A stretch of 64,000 nt of DNA from Siphonodentalium dalli (lineage: Eukaryota > Mollusca > Scaphopoda > Gadilida > Siphonodentaliidae). Shown piece after piece: positions 10,230 through 19,879 of this stretch (positions are counted from its first letter, which is position 1; each line of letters begins with the position of its first letter). The stretch lies in NCBI GenBank assembly GCA_032622095.1, contig CP136063.1, positions 90,685,980-90,749,979 on the forward strand. Reading direction: 5' to 3'. The notes beneath the pieces are model-generated. The model did no database searches, was not told the origin of the DNA, and was given only the letters and a program-made list of their open reading frames with translations. The position numbers and the translations under genes are program-made.

Positions 10230-10423
10230 TTAACCACAGCAGAATTATGGGTAATTTTTTTAGGATTTAGTCGTAAATATGGCTTGTTGCCATTCATCAG
10301 AAAGCTCTCACATAGAGCTTTCCGATGAATGGTCGAATAAGCAAGCCATATTTCTAACTAAATCCTGATAAATTTCCCATAATTCTACTGTGGTTTAGGG
10401 GTGGATTATTTAGGACATTACTG

Positions 10424-10702
10424 TAAGTGTTAATCAAATTAATACAAGAACCCGTTTATAAAGCCATTTATATTAGTAAATACACACTGAAATACACCAT
10501 TATAATAAGAAAAATACACTTTAAATATGCTATTTGGACATATATATGCATACTGATATATGAGAGAGCAGTCACTTCTCCACGGGACAAAAATAGGGAG
10601 AAGTGGCACAAGTCACCCTCTAGGCTGGCCCCTGATCTAATACTTACAGGGTTATATTCCTCGTTGAATGCATTTGATGATATTATTGATGAACACCGTG
10701 AT
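10424..10702. other. Low-repeat stretch ending in split repeat L
   Basis: A 98-codon frame (10427-10723) has a biased Ile/Tyr/Lys composition and no known similarity. 10677-10702 is the left part of local repeat L copy 3. Confidence 0.35.
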
Positions 10703-10739
10703 TACTGTCGGATACCCGTTTAGGTTCGGACATTCCAAG

Positions 10740-10768
10740 ATGGCGGCGCCCACTAAAGCAGATAAACG
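10740..10768 (+). other. ATG plus splice-donor motif inside the left terminal repeat
   Basis: AAGATGGCGGCGCCC opens a ten-codon frame (MAAPTKADK then a split codon) that runs into GGTAAGT, a consensus splice donor. The mirror copy lies on the minus strand at about 12796-12824. AAGATGGCGGC also matches the YY1 site known from other transposon promoters. It could be a vestigial first exon or promoter element of the parent transposon. Confidence 0.3.
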
Positions 10769-11470
10769 GTAAGTGTACATATTGTCTCCAAGCAGCAATC
10801 AACAACATCTTTCGGTGATACACATTGAACCAGTTATGTAGGAAATTGTATGCCCAACACATACGTAACACGCCTTTAGCATGACAGGCATGTGAATTGT
10901 TGTATTTGGCGTGTCAAGTCGTCATAATTTTTCGAAATTTTATCGAGGCGGCGAAATGTCCGCTTTTTCGTATTTTTTGGCCCTGGGCTCATGCATCCGC
11001 AAATTTATGTATTGTTGTGGGCAGATTAGGTCACCACACATCTTCGGAATGCAAAAACGGCGATATTTTTGTTGTCTAACTCCGAAAAACGACCTTTGAA
11101 AATTTCAAAATGTTCAGGTTCGGATTCGCAACATTCGCGATGATTTTGTTCAGGTTCAGACACAATTTTCGTTCAGGTTCGGACAAATTTGGTTCAGGTT
11201 CGGACGCATCAAAAACTTCGCATAAAAATGACACTCCGAGGTACAGTCACGTTCTTATTGCGTTTTTGTGCATTTGGTTATCTTCCATTCGTAAAAGAAA
11301 CGATAAATGGGGAACACGAGGCATGGTTTTAGCCCACTCGTGAATTTGGGCGGACTTCCTTATTTTATGCGTATGGGATGTATGCGATCACGTGATTCCC
11401 CTCCACATCCACATACGATGCCACGAATGTCGCCACATGTAGATGAGCAGATAACTGTCCATAATATAAG

Positions 11471-11560
11471 TTACACGGCTTTTTGAGGGGGGATACTGTG
11501 TGGTATGCCCCGGTAGAGGCTCGTATCCCCTGAGGCGATCCCCCTCAACAAGCCGTGTAA
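11471..11560. repeat. 90-bp imperfect inverted repeat inside the Transib-like element
   Basis: Outer arms TTACACGGCTT and AAGCCGTGTAA, with inner 'gaggggggat'/'atccccctc'. It could be a small foldback insertion or a structural part of the host element. Confidence 0.6.
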
Positions 11561-12861
11561 TGATGTATTTACCCCCAGTCTCTATTAACAATATATTCCC
11601 AGACATAAAGCGCAGAAACGAGCCACGAACAGTAACTCTATTTGTTAGACTGCTTATACGATGACTGATTATATAGGAATCAGGGAGCTAAATGTGTTCT
11701 AGAGTCGGGAAACGAGTACACCGTGGAATGCTAAAGGTGAAGGTAACTGAAGAATGACCTTCACCTGATACATGCGACACGTTATTAAAGGATGACATCG
11801 CGTTTATTTGATTTGTACATCATATCTAAATAATTTAAAATGGTGAATGAATGGGGGAATGGATTTTTGTGAGCGAGACATTTATTTAACTAGCTGCTGT
11901 AGTTCTGGATTTTTCCAGATCAAATTTGGCTGTGGGATAGCCCTGTCGTACACTTGGGGATTTATTTTAAAAAGTAAACACATGACCTATGATTTTTCAA
12001 CCATTTTCGTGATCAACTGGTGTCAATCTAGCTGGGTAAACATCACTGGTATGGCCTGCAGGCTTCATTTCAGTGAATTTGGCCGAAACGTTAACACTTG
12101 TTTTTACCCTTGTATATAGCGACAACATTTTGTGCAGGTTAATACGATATAATTGTTTCCTGTTTTGTTAATATAATTATGTCGAACAAGAACACCGGGA
12201 TACTTACAATTCTAGGTTACAATCAATTTCAGCTGACATATTTAGATATAACAAATTAACAATGCATGTTCGTTAATAACACGCACAATAAGATCGCGAC
12301 TGCACCTCGGCATGTCATTTATAGGTAAGGTTTTGATACGTCCGAACCTGAACTAAAGTTGTCCGAACCTGAACCAAATTTGTCCGAACCTGAACGAAAA
12401 TTATGTCTGAACCAATAAAATCATCGCGAATGTTGCGAATCCGAACCTGAACATTTTGAAATTTTCAAAGATCGTTTTTCGGAGTTAGACAATAAAAATA
12501 TCGCCGGTTTTGCATTCCGAAGATGTGTGGTGACCTAATCTACCCACAACAATACATAAATTTGCGGATGCATGAGTCCAGGGCCAAAAAATATGAAAAA
12601 GCGGACATTTCGCCACCTCGATAAAATTTCGTAAAATTATGACGACTTGACACGCCAAATACAACATTTCACATGCCTGTCATGCGAAAGACGTGTTACG
12701 TATGTGTTGGGAATAAAAATTCCTACATAACTGGTTCAAGGTGTATCACCGAAAGATGTCGTTGATTGCTGCTTGGAGACAATATATACACTTACCGTTT
12801 ATCTGCTTTAGTGGGCGCCGCCATCTTGGAATGTCCGAACCTAAACGGGTATCCGACAGTG

Positions 12862-13270
12862 GTGATAGACCTTGGTTCTTTGATATACAGTAATGCCCTA
12901 AGTAATCGACTCCATAACCACAGCAGAATTATGGGTAACTTTTCAGGATTTAGTCGGAAATATGGCTTGTTGCCATTTATCGGAAAGCTCTCCCCAAGAG
13001 CTTTCTGATGAATGGCAACAAGCCATATTTCCGACTAAATCCTGAAAAGTTACCCATTGTACTCTGATCCTCGTTAACCTACATGTTTCTTCTGCTTTCC
13101 TAATCATCTCTGTCATTTATTGCGACTATTCCCTCATTATCGCTGATTTTACCAGCACCAACAATTTCCAAGTTTTGGCTCATCCTAGCTTTGTTCGTTC
13201 AGAGAACAGACGGGTAACAAGCTTAACTGCCAACTTTTCAGGATACTAGTACATCAACAATGCATAATAG
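12862..13270 (+). repeat. Local repeat L copy 3, right part, split by MITE-A
   Basis: Resumes with GTGAT-agacc after the Transib-like element, is broken again by the MITE-A at 12888-13057, and continues from 'ctctgatcctcgttaacc' to 'aatgcataat', matching 9395-9597. Confidence 0.65.
12888..13057. mobile_element. MITE-A, right terminus lost
   Basis: Complete left arm from CAGTAATGCCCTAAG, centre 'gctctccccaagagc', then a right arm that stops at 'gttacccat'. Confidence 0.85.
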
Positions 13271-13294
13271 AACCATTTCAACAGCTGACCAGCC

Positions 13295-13628
13295 CAAGCC
13301 TGCAAATAATGTGTCTGCCATTTGCAGAATGAGGTCCTAATAGGGTGAATATAGTGACGCTATCCCTCATGGTGGGCTAGCATCTCCAAATTTACCCTCT
13401 GGGAACCTCATTCTGCTTCGGCCTCAACTGCTATGTGAGACCTATATGATCAGATTGAATTTCCCCAGTTGAAAGTTGGTGATGTTCACCCATTACTCAC
13501 CTCGATTATGCAATTTATCTTCTGAAAATTGGGGGATATAGAAACTGAACAGAAGGGAAAAAGTAACTAAAAACAATTTTACATTTAGACTATAGATACT
13601 ACACAGAAGACTAGCCCTGAAGCTGAAT
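13295..13628. mobile_element. MITE-B long copy, left part (split by hAT element)
   Basis: 'caagcctgcaaataatgtgtc' to 'tgaagctgaat'. The host copy resumes at 14486 ('gaggtccacatagggtgaat') and is then cut short near 14520. Confidence 0.78.
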
Positions 13629-14477
13629 CAGGGACCAGCCGAGAGGGCGACGTGGGCGAAGAAGTCTCCCTATTCTTGCTCACTTCGCCCTAATTTTGCA
13701 GCCGGGCGAAGTTTAAGTCGCCCTGAAATTTCCGAATTTGACCTAAGAAAATCGGCAAAATATTCACCCACTATTTACTGCCAACATTGATTTAACCCAG
13801 TTATCCATTGCCACTGTCGTAGATAACACCATAGTTACTATTAACAGCTGTATTAATCCGATTTGGGAGCACATTCACACCTGAGTGTTGATTGCAGACA
13901 GCTGTGAATACATCCTGACTTGTGATTTTGAGATTATCACACCTGAAGATTACAACTCTACACCTTACATCAGATTACATTAGCTTTGAAAACAAATTCA
14001 TTTTTGCAACATAGTAATATCTGTACCCATGTTAGGGACTTTTAATGAGTGAAAATGTTCAAGATTTCTACCGGTTTTTTTTGTTAGCATTTTTTTCGTA
14101 TTCATAAGCATTGTGTAATTTTTATTTCTTTTTGTATTCATAAGCGCTCGTAATTTTTATTTCTTTTTGTATTCATAAGCGGTTGTAAAAATTCCGTTCT
14201 TTCAAAACCATTCTCTCACAATTATGTTTGGACATTATTCAGTTATTAGTGTGATGATTTGAACATAAAGCTTCCACATTTGAACCATTGTTTCATCATT
14301 TTAATTTAAATATTACATATCTCCTATTTTCTTTATATAGCCTTTTATAGTCGATTACAGTGCGGGCCAATTTCAATTTTGCCAACGCATTTCGCCCTGG
14401 AAATCTCCCACTTCGCCCGATTTTTGTGACAGGGAGAGTGCACTTCGCCCTGAAAATCAGGCCTAGGCTGGTCCCTG
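13629..14477. mobile_element. hAT-type non-autonomous transposon, 849 bp
   Basis: Ends CAGGGACCAGCC and GGCTGGTCCCTG, flanked by a perfect 8-bp duplication AGCTGAAT (13621-13628 and 14478-14485). CAGGG ends with 8-bp duplications are diagnostic of hAT. Both subterminal regions carry several 'ttcgccc'/'gggcgaag' motifs. A three-unit ~34-bp tandem ('tttttgtattcataagcg') lies at about 14091-14180. No transposase frame. Confidence 0.93.
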
Positions 14478-14485
14478 AGCTGAAT

Positions 14486-14520
14486 GAGGTCCACATAGGG
14501 TGAATTTGGTAGATCAATGA
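14486..14520. mobile_element. MITE-B long copy, right part (truncated)
   Basis: Continuation of 13295-13628 after the hAT insertion; it ends within 'gggtgaatttggt'. Confidence 0.65.
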
Positions 14521-14539
14521 TAGATCATAATCTCATATA

Positions 14540-14692
14540 CAGTATTGCCCTAAATAATCGACTCCTTAACCACAGCAGAATTATGGTGAGAGCTTTCCGA
14601 TGAATGGCAACAAGCCATATTTCCGACTAAATCCTCAAAAATTACCCATAATTCTGCTGTGGTTAAGGAGTGGATTATTTAGGGAATTACTC
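14540..14692. mobile_element. MITE-A with central deletion
   Basis: The left arm stops at 'gaattatgg', the hairpin centre follows at 'gtgagagctttcc', then a full right arm ending 'gggaattactc'. Confidence 0.85.
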
Positions 14693-15370
14693 TAAAACTC
14701 AGCTATCAGAACATCTCAGCCTACACTTCAGTCTGTAATTTCTAATTGCAGTTGTTGCAGAAATTTTTCCTACTGTGAAACTTTTTACCATGATTGGGTG
14801 AGATATGCCCCCCTTCCCAAGTTCCCCTCACACACCACGTCCCTGCTCTCTGTAATTTTAAGCCTTTTGTTCTCTGTCTTCATTGTTTTTTTGCACCTGT
14901 AAATCTTTAATGCATCCACACATGTTCAGCATCCCCTAATATCACTGTTCTTCTAATCAAAATCACCATCTATTGTCACACCCTGGTGATTCCTTAACAA
15001 CTTCACCATCTAAAGGAATCCAGAAATCAGGGCTCTCAATGCAATCATTTCTTCATCAAAGACTGGTTTGTTCCCAATGAAAGTATTGCTTGGAATATCT
15101 CTGATTCCATGTCTACACACTTGAGTGCAATAGTTCTTTGTTGCACCTGGGAATTTATGAGATTGTTGTGGAAATGTTACTTTGTCACACCTGAGTATGC
15201 ACAGTACTTTACCATAATATTATCTGTTGTCTTTCGTTGCTGATTCCAGAAACAAGTCATTAGCATTTGCGGAACTCCATGCAGGGTTTATATCTTTGAT
15301 GACTCGATAAGACCGCTGCTACCAGGGACATATAACCCACATTTTGTGGAACCCCCATGATATTAATATA
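14693..15370. other. Low-repeat stretch, no gene seen
   Basis: About 680 bp without recognised repeats or coding signal; duplicated at 23868-24545. Confidence 0.4.
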
Positions 15371-15595
15371 CAGTAATGCCCTAAATAATCGTCTCCTTAA
15401 CCACAGCAGAATTATGGGTAATTTTTCAGGATTTAGTCGGAAATATGGCTTGTTGCCATTCATTGGAAAGCTCTCAGTCTTTGAAAACTCTCACTGTTCC
15501 GATGAATGGCAACAAGCCATATTTCTGACTAAATCCTGAAAAGTTACCCATAATTCTGCTGTGGTTAAGGAGTTGATTATTTAGGACATAAACTG
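15371..15595. mobile_element. MITE-A copy with an enlarged loop
   Basis: The left arm (variant 'aatcgtctcc') and right arm ('ggagttgattatttaggac') are separated by 'agtctttgaaaactctcact' in place of the usual 3-4 nt loop. Confidence 0.88.
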
Positions 15596-16627
15596 TGTAA
15601 ACTAAGTGAACAGAGCCACATGTTGCCCTTATCAAGCACACAAAATAACGAACACAATTTGTGTAATTTTGTGCCTTAAGTTTGGAAAGTCCCACTATTG
15701 AACCAAGAACTATATCGGGAAACGGTGTGATTTTGTTATTCAATTATTTTATCAATACAGTAGTCTGAATGCACATGAACAACAACACACATGGCAAGTC
15801 AAACACAAGAGTTTTAATTTGCTGCCATTTTGCTGAGAAGTGCGCGGAAATTGTCACAATACTGCCGCTCTAATACTCCATTCTGTCAATAAGTTTTCAG
15901 TGCTGGAATATTCTCAAAACACATAGGAAATTTTACTTTGGGCAATCGGTTTCGCCATGTCAATCAACAATATGGCACAGGTTACAGATAGCTGGTAAGC
16001 TGGGAATTTGGCTATGGACATATGACCTAAAAGTGAGACAAAAACTCAGCCCAAAGGTTTATATCAATTCTTGCAAAATGGTTTTGTTCACAATTTTCAA
16101 GCACACCTAACATAATGTTGAGATTCTTGAAGAAGTATTGAACTCAATTAAATTATCATTCGAGCCTTTTACTAGTTCAGATCATGTACTTTTTATGGCA
16201 CTTATTCATTTCCATTCAATTTTATACTTGCTGAGAACGCTCTTCCCAGAGTTTCTCTTCTAAAATTACACTATGATTAAAGTCAATCTTTTCAACATTT
16301 TTTTGCTATATAATATTCTTGAGGTGGTCTTCATATAGCAAAAATTCCTTCATGTAGTGTACTAATTTAACAATGAAGTAGTTTACTGTGTATGTCCATC
16401 TAAACTTTCAACATCCTGACAACCCCTCAAATACCACATCAGAGATTTGCATGGAAATTCCCATTCAAAATTGCCCACTTGAACTCTCCCTTAAGACTTT
16501 GAAGCTGTCCTCAAAAGTGTGCCTGTATTACACCTCAGGGTTAAATTTAACACTATACTAATGCATCTCTAATCACATTATGACTTTATGGCTTAACAAC
16601 AAATTATTTTCAACAAAAGTGATAATT
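15596..16627. other. Low-repeat stretch at the end of duplication copy 1
   Basis: Just over 1 kb of AT-rich DNA, the longest stretch in the unit without a recognised mobile element. No open frame above 60 codons is worth calling. Confidence 0.4.
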
Positions 16628-16779
16628 GGATTGGAACTTTGAAGCAGATTGCTGGGTAATGTTTATCTTTATTAGAGAAATTAGTGTTGTATTAGCTCCA
16701 ATTAGTGATACTATGGGAGATATCACAATTTATTTTCATCCTTTCTCCAATACTTAACCATTTCACACAAGCCTGATTT

Positions 16780-16830
16780 TAGTGTGCCTGTCATTTGCAG
16801 AATGAGGTCCCCAGAGGGTGAATTTAGCTA
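16780..16830. mobile_element. MITE-B left-arm fragment (copy of 7610-7660)
   Basis: Identical fragment, followed here by 12 C instead of 8. Confidence 0.75.
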
Positions 16831-17388
16831 CCCCCCCCCCCCATATTGGATGTGATACTAATCAACTCATCAATTCGAAACTAAGTGATTCCCTACCTTG
16901 GGTTTACTTGCAGGTTATCATAGCCACCAGATTTGCCTATGTATTAATTAAATAAGAAAGTGAAGAAAAATTCACCTTTGTTGAATCTAGACTACAGGCC
17001 AAACATTAAGGATAATAAATTTCCTGCTGCAAGCATATTCTGACCTTCATTGTCTAAAGTCTACCAACTTTACTACATATTTGCACTAGAAAACCCCATG
17101 TTAAATCTAAAATTGTTTGGACAATCAGATATATTCTGGTCTAAATATTTAGCAAAACTTTTACATGGCATATTTTTTTTGCTATGCTAGTGTTTGGTCA
17201 CTGCTGAGTTATTAATTTTACAAAGAGAAAACTTGATGACATGTGACGTTATGTAAGATGAATCTGCAGCCTAGTGCATATGTACCTCAGCCTGTGTGAC
17301 ATAGACAGTATTAGTGATGCTCCAGAAAGTGAAGAAATATGTTTTCCCATTTTCCTTTAAACTGTTATGTTATTGTCTTATGGTCAAC

Positions 17389-17458
17389 TCAGATATATAT
17401 GAGAATGCATTGGCACAGGGTTTTCATAAAAATTCAGGAAGCTCCAATCATGGAAGGG
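17389..17458. mobile_element. TTAA family C right end (copy of 8215-8284)
   Basis: Same solo end. It has 'ttttcataaa' where copy 1 has 'ttttcgtaaa'. Confidence 0.7.
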
Positions 17459-18138
17459 TTAATAGGAATTACTATCTTAACCTCTTCGCTGCTAAATGAC
17501 GTTATGATGTCGTGTGCTGGGCTGTTGACGTTATTGCCATTTTCCAATGGGGAAACTATAATGGGAATAGCCATAAAACTGACTCAGTTAAAAGGCTATT
17601 ATCGTTCACAATGGTGGAACATCATACAAGGTTTGAAACTTCGAGATAGAGTTATTCCGATGCTCCAATCTCCGAGTTCCAATTATGTGTAATGGCCTAC
17701 TGCTAGTGTGCTGAAGTAGGTCCATAGTACCTACGGACCATATAGCACACGGCGTGCACTTTTACGTCCGTAATAGTTACGGACATCATAGCATACGAGT
17801 ATATTCCTTTTAGAATGTGTGTGATCATATTATTGGCGAACACCATGATAGATCTCCGAGATTCTTATATGCCTCTTTCATCTACTCTGATCATTGCTAA
17901 CCTACATGTTTCCCCTAATTTTCTAATCAGGTCTCTTGTTTCTATTTGATATTACTAGTATGTACATTATCTGTCTGCTGAATTTTGCCAGTTATCACCC
18001 TTTTCAACTTATTAATTAGCTGATTGATTATGCTAAAAACTTTAATTTGTATATTGATTACTCATATCAAAACACGGGCTTAATAAATTAAAATCGGAGT
18101 CCATGCAGTGCAATGAATTTGGACTGCATTTTGACATA

Positions 18139-18366
18139 CAGTAATGCTCTAAGTAATCGACTCCTTAACCACAGCAGAATTATGGGTAACTTTTCAGGAT
18201 TTAGTCGGAAATATGGCTTGTTGCCATTAATTGGAAAGCTCTCGGGGGGGGGGGGGGGGGGGAGATCTTTCTGATGAATGGCAACAAACCATATTTCCGA
18301 CTAAATCCTGAAAAGTTACCCATAATTCTGCTGTGGTTAAGGAGTCGATTACTTAGGGCATTACTG
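18139..18366. mobile_element. MITE-A with a G19 run at its hairpin centre
   Basis: Paralogue of 8965-9189. The central G run is 18244-18262. Confidence 0.92.
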
Positions 18367-18774
18367 TAGAACATCTTGTTTATTTAGGATTTCAGTTGAC
18401 TAAAACAATTTTTTTTAATTAATGCCTTGAAAAAATGGCCTCTTATTGTGACATTGTGAACTCTTGACTGAAAAGTGACGCTTGTTCATTGTGGAATGCA
18501 CATGATCATATTATTGACGAACCTCGTGATAGACCTCCGAGACTCATTATCCCTCTCTTTCGTCTGCTCTGATCCTCGTTAACCTACATGTTTCTTCTGC
18601 TTTCCTAATCATCTCTGTCATTTATTGGGGCTATTCCCTCATTATTGCTGATTTTACCAGTTCCAACAATCTCAAAGTTTTGGCTCATCTCAGTCAGCTG
18701 AGATTCATTCATTCAGAGAACAGAAGGGCAGCAAGCTTGCCAACTCATGATACTATAGTACATGAACAAGGCAT

Positions 18775-18880
18775 ACTGTAACGCCCTAAATAATTGACTC
18801 CTTAACCACAGCAGAATTATGGGTAATTTTTCAGGATTTAGTCGGAAATATGGCTTGTTGCCATTCATCGGAAAGCTCTC
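18775..18880. mobile_element. MITE-A solo left arm (copy of 9598-9703)
   Basis: Same structure as in duplication copy 1. Confidence 0.8.
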
Positions 18881-18915
18881 AAATATTGTAATGCCCAAAG
18901 TATATGACCCTTTAA

Positions 18916-19406
18916 CCCTTTGGTGAGTAGAACGACATATATGTCGTCTATCAGTTGAGGAGTAGAATGACATATATGTCATTTCAGGAAGTGTTATTTT
19001 ATGTAGACATAACTTCAATAAATCATGTGATTTATAAATGATTTGTATAGTTATTTTGATTAATATAATGTCCCAAATGTATAAGTGCAATCGATTATGA
19101 TAACACACGTTAATAAAAAATACACATAATTTAAAACGAATTATTGGACCCTTTTGACCCGAACTTGTTAATGATTATTGCTATGACGTTGACCAAGCCT
19201 TGAAATAGTGTGTCTGTCATTTGCAGAATGAGGTCCCCAGAGGGTGAATTTAGTGATGCTACCCTGCATAGTGGGGTAGCATCACTAAATTCACCCTTTG
19301 GGGACCTCATTCTGCAAATGACAGACACCCTATTTCAAGGCTTGACGTTGACGTTAAATTTACTCTTGACGTCATGTATATGATGTTACAGATACTCTCT
19401 AAAGGG
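18916..19406. mobile_element. TTAA family H element (copy of 9739-10229)
   Basis: Flanked by TTAA on both sides; contains the MITE-B at 19194-19344. Confidence 0.87.
19194..19344. mobile_element. MITE-B compact copy (copy of 10017-10167)
   Basis: The same ACGTTGAC 8-bp duplication flanks it. Confidence 0.92.
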
Positions 19407-19879
19407 TTAACCACAGCAGAATTATGGGTAATTTTTTCAGGATTTAGTCGTAAATATGGCTTGTTGCCATTCATCAGAAAGCTCTCACATAGAGCTTTCC
19501 GATGAATGGTCGAATAAGCAAGCCATATTTCTAACTAAATCCTGATAAATTTCCCATAATTCTACTGTGGTTTAGGGGTGGATTATTTAGGACATTACTG
19601 TAAGTGTTAATCAAATTAATACAAGAACCCGTTTATAAAGCCATTTATATTAGTAAATACACACTGAAATACACCATTATAATAAGAAAAATACACTTTA
19701 AATATGCTATTTGGACATATATATGCATACTGATATATGAGAGAGCAGTCACTTCTCCACGGGACAAAAATAGGGAGAAGTGGCACAAGTCACCCTCTAG
19801 GCTGGCCCCTGATCTAATACTTACAGGGTTATATTCCTCGTTGAATGCATTTGATGATATTATTGATGAACACCGTGAT

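Larger units (their letters stand above)
9711..10423. mobile_element. MITE-A split by a TTAA element
   Basis: The left terminus 'gtaatgcccaaagtatatga' leads to 'cccttTAA', is broken by a 491-bp TTAA element (9739-10229), and resumes at 'ttaaccacagcagaatt'. The right arm ends 'aggacattactg' at 10423. Confidence 0.85.
10703..12861. mobile_element. 2,159-bp element with ~570-bp terminal inverted repeats (Transib-like features)
   Basis: Left arm about 10703-11264, right arm about 12286-12861, roughly 90% identical when inverted. Ends are TACTGTCGGATACCCG and, inverted, CACTGTCGGATACCCG. GTGAT flanks both sides (10698-10702 and 12862-12866), and local repeat L at 9325 shows a single GTGAT at the empty site, so the duplication is 5 bp. 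A 5-bp duplication with CAC-starting ends fits Transib/RAG-related transposons, but the heptamer CACTGTC matches CACWRTG at only 6 of 7 positions, so this is tentative. The arms repeat GTTCAGGTTCGGA at least four times, a possible transposase-binding array. No transposase frame was found in the 1-kb interior. Confidence 0.82.
7458..16627 (+). repeat. 9.17-kb segmental duplication, copy 1
   Basis: This 9,170-bp segment is followed directly by a second head-to-tail copy (16628-25802). The unit starts at 'ggattggaactttgaag' and ends at 'caaaagtgataatt'. At least ten single-base differences and three indels separate the copies (a C run 8 v 12, a G run 16 v 19, and a 2-bp deletion). The junction has no clear microhomology. 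The duplicated unit contains MITE-A, MITE-B, TTAA, hAT and Transib-like elements, all inserted before duplication. Confidence 0.97.
18888..19600. mobile_element. MITE-A split by TTAA element (copy of 9711-10423)
   Basis: Same nesting. It keeps the family-consensus C in 'ttttttcaggattt' (19438), where copy 1 has T. Confidence 0.85.

Noticed and set aside
10703-12861. CACTA, hAT or Mutator classification of the 2.16-kb element
   Set aside because: The duplication read from the empty site is 5 bp, not 3, 8 or 9 bp.
8165-17692. Identical 117-codon frames at 8165-8518 and 17339-17692
   Set aside because: Identity comes from the recent segmental duplication. The frame crosses a transposon end and has no recognisable domain.
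9536-19108. 131-codon minus-strand frames (9536-9931 and copy)
   Set aside because: They cross MITE-A and TTAA element boundaries, so the frame is composite.
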